Virus record (IMG/VR): IMGVR_UViG_3300025913_000036
Coordinates: 1-64,000 of that record
Direction: 5' to 3' (one strand)
DNA from: a virus
DNA length: 64,000 nucleotides
Part shown: positions 53,995-64,000 of the stretch, one piece after another
Numbering within the stretch: position 1 is the stretch's first letter
Layout of the letters: each line of letters starts with the position of its first letter
Notes under the pieces: generated by a model
Databases searched by the model: none
What the model was told of the DNA's origin: nothing
Seen by the model: only the letters and a program-made list of their open reading frames with translations
Translations under genes and position numbers: made by a program

Positions 53995-56872
53995 GCACTA
54001 AGGTCATGGCCGATGCCATCTGCCGCCAGGTCTTCCCACGGTCGCCGCTCCAGGCCAGCCGGGAAGTTCTGGCGGTCGTATCGTAGAGCAGCATGATAAG
54101 GCTTCCCGCGCCTCCGCGCACCATTCCCACGCACTTACCCGATAGAGTCGTCACGCTCGTCAGCACCGTATTATTGACCACAAGGCCAGCCGTGACGGTA
54201 GATGCCGGATAACCTGTAGTGAAGGCCGTATGCACTTCACTGCCGAAGTTCCAGGCCATCGCCCATCCCGACTTCAGGAACGCGATTCCCGCAAAGAGTT
54301 CCGTAGGCTCCCCACCACTGCCGATGACCGTCTCCGTGACCCATGACGCGCCCTTGTTATCCCGAAGCTGCGCGAAGAAGGGAGCGCTATCGCCTCCGCT
54401 TGCATTCACATAGCAGGCTGCGGTCAAGCCCTGCCCAAAGTCGCTGCTCTCGAAAGCTGCTCCCTCCGTCGTGGGCGTCCAGGTATCGCCATTGTCATCC
54501 GATACCCACAGCTTTCCCGATCCCGTGGACGTGTCCAGGGCCGCGATGTAGCATCGGGATGTGTGGATAAATGTCACGGCGACGTGCGCGGCGTTCGCCG
54601 TCATCAGGGTTTGCGTGGCAAGCCAGCCATCGGTCGGATGCCCGATATGGCCTTTTATGCTGCGATGGCGGGCTACCTTTAGCGCGCCCGCATCGTTGAT
54701 CCAGGCGAAGACCACGGTATCCTTGAAGCTGCTTACGCTTCGGTTACGAAGCGCGGGATCGACAGCCATGCCGGTTAAGGCATAAAACTCTCCCGGTCCC
54801 ATGATACGGTTCCCGATCTGGCTTCTGGTATCGGAAAAGTTAGTATCGGGAGGATTGACCTTCACTCCATAGTCGAGAAAATAATCGGATTGCGGCCCGT
54901 CAGGCCGATGGCTCTTGATGGGCGATGCCATGATTTCCGCGAAGGTAGGCGTATAATCGAGGAGTTCGACCTTCGTGACATACCACCACTCCACGCCATC
55001 GGAAATGGCAAGCGCCATCAGCCCCAGGTTGCCCGTGGGATAGATCGGATAGCAGATACCGCTCCTGCCGTAGCCGTCCGTGATGCGCACCCTGCCCTGC
55101 CCTGCGTTGGCATAATAGGGAGTGACATCGTGGATAGCGCCATTGGCAAAGCCGTAGATAGATAGCGGTCTGTTATTATCGACCCAGGCGTCCACGATCC
55201 AGGACGTGCTATCGCCAGGCCGGTTACTGCTGGTGCCATAGAATACTTCTCCAGGACTGTCAGGTCCGAGAAGAAGCACGGCGTAGGTCGGCATCAGGGC
55301 GTTAAAGGCAGAGAGCGAGGAGGCGTTGGGCGTAAAGCGCTGCTTGATGGACAGTCCTGCATACCAGCGCCACTCAAAGTCGGACCTATCAAGAATGTAC
55401 TCCTGTAGAGAACTATTGCCCCACGCATCGAACGTTCCGCAGTTGATGGGATCGTAGATCGGGTTTTTGATATAGGTGCCTATCAGTATTTGGCAGGCAT
55501 CCATGTTCATGCCTGTATTTGTGAATGAGAAGGCTCCATTCTTATCGGTGGTGGCGTGCGATAGGGATGTAGTCTGATAGACGCACTCATCGACGCCTCC
55601 GGGAACTCCCGCGCCGCCGCATATCTTGACGACAAAAGGGTCGGAGTAGGAGAACCAGAAAGCGGTTAGCGGAATGCCGGTCAGATTATTGTGAAAGAAG
55701 TCTGGACCGCTCGGTGCCATGTGCGTAATGTTACGCAGCTTGCCCGATATACTCCAGTTCTGCGCGATGCCGCTATGGTACTTGGAGGCTGCGCAGGCGG
55801 AAGCATCGTACTTTGCGGCCATGGCAAGATCGCCCGCCACGGGATCAGGCTCATTCAGGATATAGTAAGGCGCGACGGCAAACCCATCGACGGCAGCCGA
55901 TCCCTGATCCTCTATCGAGAGGTGGTAGTTCGTGATGGCGATAGTATCGCTCGATGCATCGGCAGGGCCATCGGGATCGAAGGAGAAGGCTCCGCCTGCT
56001 ACCCCGATGTAATCCACGCCGATGCGGGCGTCATCGAAGAGAGAGAAGAAGGGCTGCATCGACAGGGCTTCCACGGAAGGCAGGAAGCTGTCGGGTATCT
56101 CTGCTCTCGATAGGATCAGGCTGCCATCAGCCGCCGTGGAGGGATCGGCGACTTCCGCCCTGGAAAGATAGAGCGGGCCGTCCGAGGGCGAGCCATCGAT
56201 GAATATCTGGATGGGCGCGACGACGGTATCCAGGGACAGGTCATCGACCCACAGCACGTTCGACATGCTTGAGATAGCGATGGCAAATCCCGCGTAGCCC
56301 GCGCCGGTGACGGTATAGTCTGTCGCCACGATGCAGTCCTGGATACTGCTCTGCCACGCGCCTGAATTGTCGAGCCAATGCCCATCGGACTGTCTCTGAA
56401 CGCGGCCCGTTATCAGGTGAAGATTGGTTTCCAGTTCCAGGATGTAGTGTTCGGGAACGGTAAAGAAATCCGTGCTATCGACATGACCCAGGCCCAGGCC
56501 AGCCCCCAGGCTTATCTCGTCCATCTGGAGACGGCCAAGAACGAAGTCGATATAGAGACGATAACCTACCAGCGTGCCATTGCTGATGGTGGGCGTGGTC
56601 ATGCGGTTGTAGGCCATTGCCGCCGCAACGCCGCCTACCAGCGCCTCCGCGCCCACGTAGAGCCGCGCCACGCTGTTTCCGCCATTGCCATCGTCCGCGC
56701 CATTGAAGTAGCAGACGGCGGCATTCAGGCCACCCGTGACAGCAGCCACGACGCTGTTGGGACTTGTCTGAGCGTGCGTGGCCGATGTCTGGTAGGTTCC
56801 CGCCGCCGTGATGGTGGAAGGGAGCGTGGGCGCGGTTACGCCATCAAAATCTTCCGTGAAGACGTTAGACAT
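53873..56872 (-). CDS. tail fibre/tip protein with BNR-like repeats
   Basis: This 999-aa protein has a beta-rich lectin-like N-terminal domain (residues 1-210, with LYIDFVLGRLQMDEI), a long middle region, and a C-terminal third with sialidase-type Asp-box sequences: SDDNGDTWTP and SGDRGKTWRQ near residues 800 and 965. Asp boxes mark beta-propellers that bind or cleave glycans. It is the last gene of the tail module, so it is probably the receptor-binding fibre. Confidence 0.7.
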   Translation of the reverse strand: MSNVFTEDFDGVTAPTLPSTITAAGTYQTSATHAQTSPNSVVAAVTGGLNAAVCYFNGADDGNGGNSVARLYVGAEALVGGVAAAMAYNRMTTPTISNGTLVGYRLYIDFVLGRLQMDEISLGAGLGLGHVDSTDFFTVPEHYILELETNLHLITGRVQRQSDGHWLDNSGAWQSSIQDCIVATDYTVTGAGYAGFAIAISSMSNVLWVDDLSLDTVVAPIQIFIDGSPSDGPLYLSRAEVADPSTAADGSLILSRAEIPDSFLPSVEALSMQPFFSLFDDARIGVDYIGVAGGAFSFDPDGPADASSDTIAITNYHLSIEDQGSAAVDGFAVAPYYILNEPDPVAGDLAMAAKYDASACAASKYHSGIAQNWSISGKLRNITHMAPSGPDFFHNNLTGIPLTAFWFSYSDPFVVKICGGAGVPGGVDECVYQTTSLSHATTDKNGAFSFTNTGMNMDACQILIGTYIKNPIYDPINCGTFDAWGNSSLQEYILDRSDFEWRWYAGLSIKQRFTPNASSLSAFNALMPTYAVLLLGPDSPGEVFYGTSSNRPGDSTSWIVDAWVDNNRPLSIYGFANGAIHDVTPYYANAGQGRVRITDGYGRSGICYPIYPTGNLGLMALAISDGVEWWYVTKVELLDYTPTFAEIMASPIKSHRPDGPQSDYFLDYGVKVNPPDTNFSDTRSQIGNRIMGPGEFYALTGMAVDPALRNRSVSSFKDTVVFAWINDAGALKVARHRSIKGHIGHPTDGWLATQTLMTANAAHVAVTFIHTSRCYIAALDTSTGSGKLWVSDDNGDTWTPTTEGAAFESSDFGQGLTAACYVNASGGDSAPFFAQLRDNKGASWVTETVIGSGGEPTELFAGIAFLKSGWAMAWNFGSEVHTAFTTGYPASTVTAGLVVNNTVLTSVTTLSGKCVGMVRGGAGSLIMLLYDTTARTSRLAWSGDRGKTWRQMASAMTLVPTMMQAPAIVALEGGYAAVCWQESDVPKFRLTLDTGRTVQ

Positions 56873-56875
56873 CGA

Positions 56876-57634
56876 TTATGGGCAATGCACGCTATAGTCG
56901 AGGGTGATGGACGTACCCGGCGCTTTTACTCCCAGGTTCTGTATGGTACGGGCAAGCATCGTGCTTGCGCTCGCCACGAAACCGTTGAACACCGCGCCTT
57001 CCTTGATGCCCGTGGCCCACTCCGCCTGCCCAGGACCGAAGACCGCCTCCCACTTGCAGACCTGCCCTGTGATGGAGGGGAAGGTGGCCGAAACCGGCAC
57101 GCGGAAGCGGTTGCCCTTGGCGGTCGTTCCGGTTCCTGCCCCCACGCCAACGCCCACCGATCCGACAAGTCCGATGGTCGTTCCGGTTGGCACGGTTATC
57201 ACCCAGGTTCCATTCGCCGATGTATTTACCAGGTGGCCGTCAACGGTGATGGTATCGCCTGCGGTATAGCCATGCGCCGCCGATGTGGTCAGCACTATCG
57301 GGCTGGCGTTGGTACTCGATGCGATATTCACCGTGGCGGCGAGCGCGCCTTGCAGGTCGGTCATCGTGGCGGCGGTGGCCGTGTTGTCGTCTCCCACTCC
57401 GAAGTAGCTGTGGGTGTTATCGAAGGGCGTGCCTCCCGCGCCTATCAGCAGGTTCAGCCAGGCAAGTCCGCCGCCATTGACGATGCTGTTCTCGCCCGTG
57501 AAAACCTTGTAAGGCTTTGCCTCCCGCTCTCCCGTCACGGGATCGTGCCGGTAGTGCTTCGCCGTGAAGACGCCGTGCAGCATCTTACGGCTTTTAAGAA
57601 AGGCGTTCATTTCTCTTTGTGTATAGGTTCGCAC
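56876..57634 (-). CDS. distal tail protein, unknown
   Basis: The start is GTG at 57634, with GGAGC just upstream inside the previous gene; a longer frame to 57694 overlaps that gene and is rejected. The 252-aa product has an N-terminal alpha/beta part (AKHYRHDPVTGEREAKPYKVF) and a Ser/Thr/Gly-rich beta part with an Ig-like module (SPIVLTTSAAHGYTAGDTITVDGH). It probably connects tip and fibre. Confidence 0.6.
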   Translation of the reverse strand: MRTYTQREMNAFLKSRKMLHGVFTAKHYRHDPVTGEREAKPYKVFTGENSIVNGGGLAWLNLLIGAGGTPFDNTHSYFGVGDDNTATAATMTDLQGALAATVNIASSTNASPIVLTTSAAHGYTAGDTITVDGHLVNTSANGTWVITVPTGTTIGLVGSVGVGVGAGTGTTAKGNRFRVPVSATFPSITGQVCKWEAVFGPGQAEWATGIKEGAVFNGFVASASTMLARTIQNLGVKAPGTSITLDYSVHCP

Positions 57635-57635
57635 T

Positions 57636-59945
57636 TTATGCTCCTGTCTGTCGTCGGGCCACGAAGTAGGTATCGAGAATAGGGCTGGCTCCATCGTATG
57701 CGCGATGCCGCGCCCTGGTGATGTAGAATTTAGCGGGTATGAGGCCGGTATAGGCGTGCCATATCAGCACGGACTGGCCCATCCGAAGCTGAGGCAGATG
57801 CGGCAGCGTCGCGCTTGCGATCTGCGTGGGAAGGGAAGTCAAGACCTGGATGCCGTCGGCCACGCCGGACAGGTATCCCTGATCGCCCCACCGCTCCGAC
57901 TGGATGTAGCAGGAGCGATTATATCCGATGGCTTCCTTGACGGACGGCCCGTTATCCCGATGCTCGATCAGCAGTTCGTTGGTGATCCAGTCCTGTCCAG
58001 CGGCGGTCAATTCTCCGCGCAGGTTGGTGATGGAGTTGGTCACGCGCAGGTTCGAGGGGATCGTGATCCAGGCGACTTCCGGGTAAGCATCCTGCGCGTC
58101 AAAGCTGTTGCGGTCGGTGAAGCCGTAGACGGGCTGTTGGCTATCGGGATCGAAGGGTTCAATGATAAGGTTGCTGTCCGCATCGAAGCCCATATAGTAG
58201 GGCGCGAGACGGACCGGAGTTCCGAAGTCGTAGACCACTTCGGCCAAGTCCTGCACGATGGATTGCAGGGCGCTTATCGGGCTGGTGGTGGCGGGCCACA
58301 CGGTTATCGGCTGATCGCCGGTTCCTTCGGGCAGGATGGGCCAGTGGCCCGCATAGTCGTCTCCCGCCTTGCCGTAGGGAGCGTTCGTGCCGGGAGCGCC
58401 GGGAGGCACGTAGATGCCATCGGTGGATTGGGCATCGGGCAGAAGCCCCAGGTATCGGTCGTGGATGCCGCCGCGATGCGCCCAGTACCGGATGCCGGAG
58501 AACGCGGCCCACCCATCCTGAACGACTTCGATGCCGCTGATGACGGGTTCTTCCGAGGAGCCGCCCAGGAAGACCATCCTATCGACTCCCATGGCCTTTA
58601 GATCGTTGATGCCGGCGGAGGGGTTCTCATAGCAGAAGCCATCTTCTCCTATGCCCACGATGTATTCGCCATGCTTTATCAGGGTTGCGCCACCATCGTT
58701 GCTGGTACTTACGACGCAGGCCAGGTTCCCCGCCGCTCCGATGTACTGGTTGCCGTCGTTGTTTGCCACGATGTCCGTTAAGACGCTGCCGAACATGCGC
58801 CGATTATCGTCAAGCTGATGCTCTACCGTGACGCCCGAGAGCCGCAGGAAGACGGTCGTGATGGAGTTCAGGCCATCGGTAACGCCATCGGTAAAGTCGG
58901 GGGGAACGATAAGCTGAGACGCGGCCCATCGGAAAGGCTCGAAGCTGCCAAGCCCTTCCCCCGCGTCATCGAGCGATCCCTGGGAAGTCCAGCCGATATT
59001 ACCATCGGCGGGCGTTACGGTATGGGAGTAGGTCTGACCATCCTGATGACTCATAAGGCCGGGGCTAACCCACGCGGCTGCGGCCTGCGGATGGTCGTAT
59101 CCGATCTTATGGACGCGCTCGACTTCGATGCTACCGCCTCGCGTGGGCATGTAGGCGAAGCTGGCCCATCCATTCTGCCCATGCAGCCGTATGCGGCCCG
59201 TGGAGGGCAGCCAGGTACCCTGCGGGTTATTCTGTGTCCAGGTATCGGAAGGCTGCACCCGAAACTGATGGCCTTCACTCGTCTCGATGATACAGAGGCC
59301 CTTCGTCTTAATCGGCTTGATGTAGACCGCCACGACATCGGACTTGGCGAAGTGCAGGTCTGCGGGCGTTGCGCCCTTCTCCTGCTCGACGTTTTTCCAG
59401 GTTGCGCCGCTATCTTCGGTAAAGCGCACGCGCACGGGCTGCGCGAAGGCAAAGAGTATCTCGATATTGCGTGCCTGCCCCGCCGCCAGTTCGATGCGCT
59501 TGTAACAGTTGTCGGATGTCGCGATGACAGCCGGAGGGCAGGGGCCTGCCATGAGCGCGATAGTGGCCGTCTCGATGCCGGTATCGAAGCTGTCATCGGC
59601 CAGAAGATCGTAGCCGCCGCCCGCCGAGCCATCGTTGCAGAAGATAGCGGGTACATCGTAGATAGGCATCCGATAGTTGTCGTCTGCCGTGCCCGATGAT
59701 TTTGTGAAGTGCCTCCCAGAAGCCGGATTATCATGCAGGTAAGTTCCCGTTCCAAGGAACTGCTCCGGCGCAAAGATCATGCCTGCTGTCGGGCTATAGC
59801 GTCCTGAGCCAAGCGTCGGTCCGCTCTTGTACTGCACGTCCTGGGCAAGCGTGGTGAGCACTAGCGGTGGCTTATTTAGATAGCTATAGCGTATCGCCGG
59901 TCCCTGGAGAGCGGCTGTGGCGTGTCCTACGAGTTCTCCTGGCAT
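57636..59945 (-). CDS. tail tip/baseplate protein
   Basis: This 769-aa protein follows the tape measure with a 1-bp overlap, the usual position of distal tail and tail-associated proteins. It is beta-rich. Residues about 520-690 (SPISALQSIVQDLAEVVYDFG ... VYGFTDRNSFDAQDAYPEVAW) look like a gp27/Dit-hub type domain that forms the tube end. No peptidase motif is clear. Confidence 0.6.
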   Translation of the reverse strand: MPGELVGHATAALQGPAIRYSYLNKPPLVLTTLAQDVQYKSGPTLGSGRYSPTAGMIFAPEQFLGTGTYLHDNPASGRHFTKSSGTADDNYRMPIYDVPAIFCNDGSAGGGYDLLADDSFDTGIETATIALMAGPCPPAVIATSDNCYKRIELAAGQARNIEILFAFAQPVRVRFTEDSGATWKNVEQEKGATPADLHFAKSDVVAVYIKPIKTKGLCIIETSEGHQFRVQPSDTWTQNNPQGTWLPSTGRIRLHGQNGWASFAYMPTRGGSIEVERVHKIGYDHPQAAAAWVSPGLMSHQDGQTYSHTVTPADGNIGWTSQGSLDDAGEGLGSFEPFRWAASQLIVPPDFTDGVTDGLNSITTVFLRLSGVTVEHQLDDNRRMFGSVLTDIVANNDGNQYIGAAGNLACVVSTSNDGGATLIKHGEYIVGIGEDGFCYENPSAGINDLKAMGVDRMVFLGGSSEEPVISGIEVVQDGWAAFSGIRYWAHRGGIHDRYLGLLPDAQSTDGIYVPPGAPGTNAPYGKAGDDYAGHWPILPEGTGDQPITVWPATTSPISALQSIVQDLAEVVYDFGTPVRLAPYYMGFDADSNLIIEPFDPDSQQPVYGFTDRNSFDAQDAYPEVAWITIPSNLRVTNSITNLRGELTAAGQDWITNELLIEHRDNGPSVKEAIGYNRSCYIQSERWGDQGYLSGVADGIQVLTSLPTQIASATLPHLPQLRMGQSVLIWHAYTGLIPAKFYITRARHRAYDGASPILDTYFVARRQTGA

Positions 59946-62900
59946 CAGCCCGTTACTCCATGCCCCGCGCGATTATCGAGCCGGTTGTACTGCAAGCCTG
60001 CATCGAGCCTTCCGCGCTGCTCATGGATAAGCGGCCCTGAGCCTGGGTTCCCTCCGCCATTCGCAGATAGAGCGCGGGTAAGCGCATTGAGAGCCTGCAC
60101 TAATCCAGCGTTAGCATCGCTATGGCCCGATAAGGCATTACCCATCGCGGAGCCATGACCATAGGCGTTCATCGCCGTGCCTGGATCGAAGCCTGGACCC
60201 GCAAACTGATCGAACCAGTTGTGCGCGGAGTTGCGATGCGCGCCCGAAGCGTAGCCAAGGTCCATCCGTGGATTACCTGACCTGGATAGGAATAGCCTTG
60301 TCATCGCCATGCTGTCATATCTGCCACGGAAAGAAGGCATCCCGGCGCTGCTGCCCACGATGCGATTGACGCCGCCCCGCGCAAACTGCCCCAGGTCGCT
60401 TGCCTGCTGCTCTTCCAGCCCGTATATCTGCGCGACTTGCTGCTGCTGCTCTTCTTCCGATAGATCGCCCGCCGCCATGAGCGATCGATAGCGCCCGATG
60501 CGCTCCTGCAAATAGCCGCCGCGCATCGAGAGCCTGCCAGCCGCCCGCGCCATGCCGGAGCCGGGAGAGAAGGGAAGGCTCTGCGCCATCTTCTCCGCGT
60601 GCTCCAGACCCATCATCGGGATGTTATAGCGCGTGATGTCGTACTGCGAATAGGCGGCTGCCTGCGCCGCTCTGCGCTTCGTATTCAGATCACCCCAAAT
60701 TGGGCTGTCGGCTTCCACGCCCGCATCGGCATATTCCCGCGCCGCCTGCCCTACCGCGCCAAGCATCGCCATGCCGGAGCCACGCACCTGATTACCGGCG
60801 TTCTTGTAGCGCATGTTAATGCCGGTTTCAAGTGCGTCCCATTGGGTCGCATCCGTCTCGCTCTCGATAGCAATCCTACGACGCTTGATACGCTGCTCCT
60901 GATCGTAGGTTAGCCCACCTTTCGCCTGCTCTGCGGCCAAGCCAGAGTCTTCATCGTGGAGAGAAGATGTGAGAGCCTGTGACGCTGCGCGATAGCTGGA
61001 AATGCCGCCACGACGCGCCGCCCTGCTAAGGCCAAGGCCAGCCGCGCCTTCGGCCAGACCCGCCGTATCGGAAGCGCGGCCAAGGCCGATGTCGCGCAGG
61101 CTAATCTGCTCTGCAATGTCCTGACGGTTTATCGTATTGATCGCGTCATCGATGCCTAGCTTCTGCTCGTAGGAGACGCCGCCACGCTGCGCTATCAGGC
61201 CAGCCGCCGTTCCCATCCTGGCGCTTCTCATGGCAGAGAACGCAGACGATATATCTCCCATCGATCCGTACTGCGTGGCGCGATAGGCTCCGGTTTCTAG
61301 CGCGCCCATTCCTGTAGCGCGTTCGTGCTGATAGCGCCCAAGCGCCTGATCCGCGATCTGGTAGGGCATCTGCATACGCTTTGTTTCCGCATCGACCTGA
61401 GAGTTCTCAGCCGCCCTGATTTCTGCCTGTGAGTAGCCACCTTCCCGCATCCTGCGAATGTTTTCCGCCTGGGCGCTGATGTCTGCATCCATGGCCGACA
61501 CGACCGTGGATGTAATGCCACGCAGTGCCGCGCTATTTCCGGTGAGCATTACTCCTGCCATACGCCTGCCGCTGGTAGCATACCCGTATCCCACTTCCGC
61601 ACGGGCATCGGCATTGTAGGCTTCTGTTTTATAGCGACGGGCCTGAAGCTGGCCGGTATAGACGCTCTCCTTCTCCGCGAGAAGATCGGCATACTGCTGC
61701 GAAGTCGTGCCACCTGGCATGTTGGCGATCGCTCTCATTTCATCGGATATGTCGCCAACGCGGGTCATCATCGTGCTGTCAAGATCGCTCAAGGCGCTCT
61801 CTGCATCCGATGCCCTGCCGCCATTTAGCAGCGCTCGATTAGCGCGAGACTGATAGACCGTGGACATCGTAGACCGCTGCTTCGACCGATGACCGCCTTG
61901 CATCAGCATCTTGTAGTTATCGAGCCATGCCTGCTGCTGGCTGTCGCTGATTTCTCCAGGCGCAAAGGACTGAAGGTAGTCGCCCGGTCCCATCGTCAGG
62001 AACTTTTCGGCTTCATTGTAATCAGTCGATGGGCCAAGGGCGGCTCGGCGATACGATCCCATCGTGCGCTCGATGTCGATGGAAGTTCTCCCTGGCGCGA
62101 AGGTCCGGCTCAGTTCACCCATCGTCGGTTTGTCACCAGCCTGCATCGATAGACTAACCAACTGATTGCGGTACTTCTCGATAGCCGCCTGGTCGGGCAT
62201 CAGGGAGCCTGTGGGATCGCCCTGCTGAAGCCACGCCTTGACCATAGGGCCAAGCATCGGGATAGCCTGGGTCACGTTGTAGAGTGATCCACCTACCTGA
62301 CCGCCGAAATTGTTCTGATACTCAGGATGCCATGCATTGCCCGCCGTGGCAGACTGCCGCTCCAGTTCGGCTCCGCTGTATCCAAGCGCAGTCAGCCCTG
62401 CATTTCCCATCAATCGCTGAGAGCGCCCGTACTGCCCTGCCAAACTGGCTTCTACCGCCATCGAACCTACCTGAGAGCCTACCGATGCTCCGATCAGACC
62501 AGAAAACGGACCAAATAGACCGCCAATCGAGGCTCCTAACACGCCTCCTACTAGCTGACCGCCGACGCCAGCCATCGCCATATCATCCCGACGGCCTGTA
62601 ATCTGTTCCTGAGCCTGTACGTGTAGATACTCAGCAGCTGATTGCCCGATTGCATACATGGCACCACGGCCTGCTGAGTAAGCGTATCTGCCGCCAGGCG
62701 TCTTTGAAAATCTTCTAAGGCGGCGCATAGGCTGATTGGCGAAGCTGTCAATATCACCAGGGTCGATCCCATCGTCCATTGCCTGCTGCCAGTCGTTATA
62801 ATCGTCGGCCATGCCATCGGGAGCATTTTCGATCTTGCCGGTATTCAGGTTGTACGATGGCGCGTGGGATCGCTTGGCATCCTGACGCGCCCTTCTGCCA

Positions 62901-63976
62901 AGACGGTTGATACGGATAGAGTTATCGCGCACATCTGCTTCGGCCTGTAGCAAGTCGCTTTCATCTACTTCGGAAGGAAGTGTCGAGGCTGTGGCGTTGT
63001 TGACATTAGCCACACGCCGCGCCGTGCGATAGCCAGCGCGCATCGTAGAGCGGCCTACCTGCATCGTCTGATAAGACTGCTCCGCAGTAGCAAGAGCAAT
63101 AGGGTCATCGGGATCGACGGCATTACCTGTACGGATGTTCAGGCGGTCAGCACGGGCGCTGTTCCTGACATTTCTGATGGCTTCCGACTGCGATGCCTTG
63201 CCGACTACGTAATCGGTTTCCGTGGAATAGACGGCCTTGCGGCCCATGCCTTCGTCTACATCAACATTATGCGCCTGAAGCGTCCTGACCTTGCGCGTAT
63301 GCCGAAGCGATGCCCAGGAGCCTCTTCGCATCTTGCGCTCTTTAAAAGGCTGGCCTTCTCCATCATCGTCTTCGTCATCGCCGCTGTCGCTTCCGCCGCC
63401 GCCTCCTCCTCCGCCAGATGATCCGCCGCCGCCTATTCCTCTGAAAACTCTTGAACCCGCTCCAGCAGAGGGAGGCACGAATGATGGAAAATCGGTCCTA
63501 TCTGTACGAATACGATAGCGAGGTATCGAAGAAGGAGTTTCAGGAAGTGTGCTGTAGGCCATTCCTTCTGATCCTACCATAGTTTCCGCTGCACCGGATA
63601 CGCGCTGCGATGTACTAGGAGAGCCTGCCGTGGCATTGCTGACGGGAGGCGTGGGAATACGAACATCGGAGGCGGAAGACACGCCTGCGACCGCCGCGCC
63701 CGTGGCCCGGTGGGTGATCTGCGGCATAACGCCGGGATTTGTGGGAGCGCCGCCACGACGCGCAGGAGACGATGTGGAAAGCGATGCCACGCCTGCGGCA
63801 GAAGGAGAGCCAGTTCCAGGACCGGTAGACCCCGCGCTATGGTTTGTCTCTAGCCCGACATTGATATTTGATAGGCTGCGCCGAAGATCATCAGAGCGTT
63901 TCTGAAGCGATGATAAAATACCGAAAGCTGCTTCGGCCTTTAGATCAATTTCAGAGGTTATTACTGCATCGGGCAT
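59945..63976 (-). CDS. tape measure protein
   Basis: This 1343-aa protein is by far the longest gene. It has a low-complexity Gly/Ser and Asp/Glu stretch at about residues 185-215, long helical segments, and a hydrophobic Gly-rich region at about 465-500 (GGQLVGGVLGASIGGLFGPFSGLIGASVG) typical of tape measure proteins. By the usual rule of about 1.5 angstrom per residue the tail would be near 200 nm. GGGAG lies upstream of the ATG. The chaperone genes that should precede it lie at the other window edge. Confidence 0.85.
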   Translation of the reverse strand: MPDAVITSEIDLKAEAAFGILSSLQKRSDDLRRSLSNINVGLETNHSAGSTGPGTGSPSAAGVASLSTSSPARRGGAPTNPGVMPQITHRATGAAVAGVSSASDVRIPTPPVSNATAGSPSTSQRVSGAAETMVGSEGMAYSTLPETPSSIPRYRIRTDRTDFPSFVPPSAGAGSRVFRGIGGGGSSGGGGGGGGSDSGDDEDDDGEGQPFKERKMRRGSWASLRHTRKVRTLQAHNVDVDEGMGRKAVYSTETDYVVGKASQSEAIRNVRNSARADRLNIRTGNAVDPDDPIALATAEQSYQTMQVGRSTMRAGYRTARRVANVNNATASTLPSEVDESDLLQAEADVRDNSIRINRLGRRARQDAKRSHAPSYNLNTGKIENAPDGMADDYNDWQQAMDDGIDPGDIDSFANQPMRRLRRFSKTPGGRYAYSAGRGAMYAIGQSAAEYLHVQAQEQITGRRDDMAMAGVGGQLVGGVLGASIGGLFGPFSGLIGASVGSQVGSMAVEASLAGQYGRSQRLMGNAGLTALGYSGAELERQSATAGNAWHPEYQNNFGGQVGGSLYNVTQAIPMLGPMVKAWLQQGDPTGSLMPDQAAIEKYRNQLVSLSMQAGDKPTMGELSRTFAPGRTSIDIERTMGSYRRAALGPSTDYNEAEKFLTMGPGDYLQSFAPGEISDSQQQAWLDNYKMLMQGGHRSKQRSTMSTVYQSRANRALLNGGRASDAESALSDLDSTMMTRVGDISDEMRAIANMPGGTTSQQYADLLAEKESVYTGQLQARRYKTEAYNADARAEVGYGYATSGRRMAGVMLTGNSAALRGITSTVVSAMDADISAQAENIRRMREGGYSQAEIRAAENSQVDAETKRMQMPYQIADQALGRYQHERATGMGALETGAYRATQYGSMGDISSAFSAMRSARMGTAAGLIAQRGGVSYEQKLGIDDAINTINRQDIAEQISLRDIGLGRASDTAGLAEGAAGLGLSRAARRGGISSYRAASQALTSSLHDEDSGLAAEQAKGGLTYDQEQRIKRRRIAIESETDATQWDALETGINMRYKNAGNQVRGSGMAMLGAVGQAAREYADAGVEADSPIWGDLNTKRRAAQAAAYSQYDITRYNIPMMGLEHAEKMAQSLPFSPGSGMARAAGRLSMRGGYLQERIGRYRSLMAAGDLSEEEQQQQVAQIYGLEEQQASDLGQFARGGVNRIVGSSAGMPSFRGRYDSMAMTRLFLSRSGNPRMDLGYASGAHRNSAHNWFDQFAGPGFDPGTAMNAYGHGSAMGNALSGHSDANAGLVQALNALTRALSANGGGNPGSGPLIHEQRGRLDAGLQYNRLDNRAGHGVTG
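60833..60851. repeat. degenerate dyad relic in the tape measure gene
   Basis: TGCGTCCC-ATT-GGGTCGCA differs from the dyad family by one arm base and a 3-bp centre, as at 24291-24309. Confidence 0.3.
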
Positions 63977-64000
63977 AGTAGTCTCCCGTCTACTTGTATC

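Noticed and set aside
53995-57682. Several long plus-strand open frames opposite the tail genes
   Set aside because: They are Arg/His/Gly-rich antisense shadows of GC-rich minus-strand genes, without ribosome binding sites or operon context.
1-64000. CRISPR array or insertion sequence
   Set aside because: No regularly spaced direct repeats and no transposase were found; the small HTH protein at 36026-36202 lacks any transposase catalytic domain.

Overview
The window looks like almost all of a temperate tailed phage (siphovirus-like) genome, or a prophage, in DNA of moderately high GC. It has a long minus-strand late block for head, lysis and tail, a plus-strand early block of many small genes with a replication and recombination module, a Cro/CI-like switch, a ParB-like gene, and a tyrosine integrase beside a tRNA-Val(CAC) fragment. 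I see no host genes. The host cannot be named from the sequence; a Gram-negative host is only a guess from the lysis genes and exported fibre-like proteins.

Layout. 1-510 (+): a small membrane protein and a superinfection-immunity (Imm-like) protein. 534-5884 (-): connectors, tail tube, and a tail assembly chaperone pair with a canonical -1 slippery site. 5930-11468 (-): three large fibre-like or surface proteins with N-terminal signal sequences. 11470-13479 (-): HNH protein, holin candidate, amidase endolysin, spanin-like protein. 13548-24755 (-): major capsid, decoration protein, S49 protease, Mu gp29-type portal, terminase, a ParB-methyltransferase fusion and a nuclease-like protein. 24756-25644: divergent late/early control region. 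25645-50460 (+): early genes, including SSB, a Toprim protein, SF1 helicase, Rad52/Erf-like annealing protein, primase and a ParB-like protein; the XRE switch lies at 43065-44102. 50441-51412 (-): integrase. 51740-51869: attP-like tRNA 5' fragment with its own promoter. 51905-53994 (+): a papain-like protease and small genes. 53873-63976 (-): tail tip, fibre and tape measure.

The chaperone pair ends at 534 and the tape measure starts at 63976, so the tail module is continuous only if the two window edges are joined. This suggests a circularly permuted genome or a cut close to full length, but it is not proven.

The most striking non-coding features are: ten copies of an 18-bp dyad (TGYGACCC-NN-GGGTCRCA), one in front of the ParB-like gene; a predicted ~225-nt structured RNA at 17402-17626 with a strong promoter and intrinsic terminator; a related terminator-dyad element that can also mask the tail tube start codon; a control region with an alternating purine-pyrimidine tract and an 18-bp inverted repeat; and a tRNA 5' half whose promoter would be supplied by the phage.
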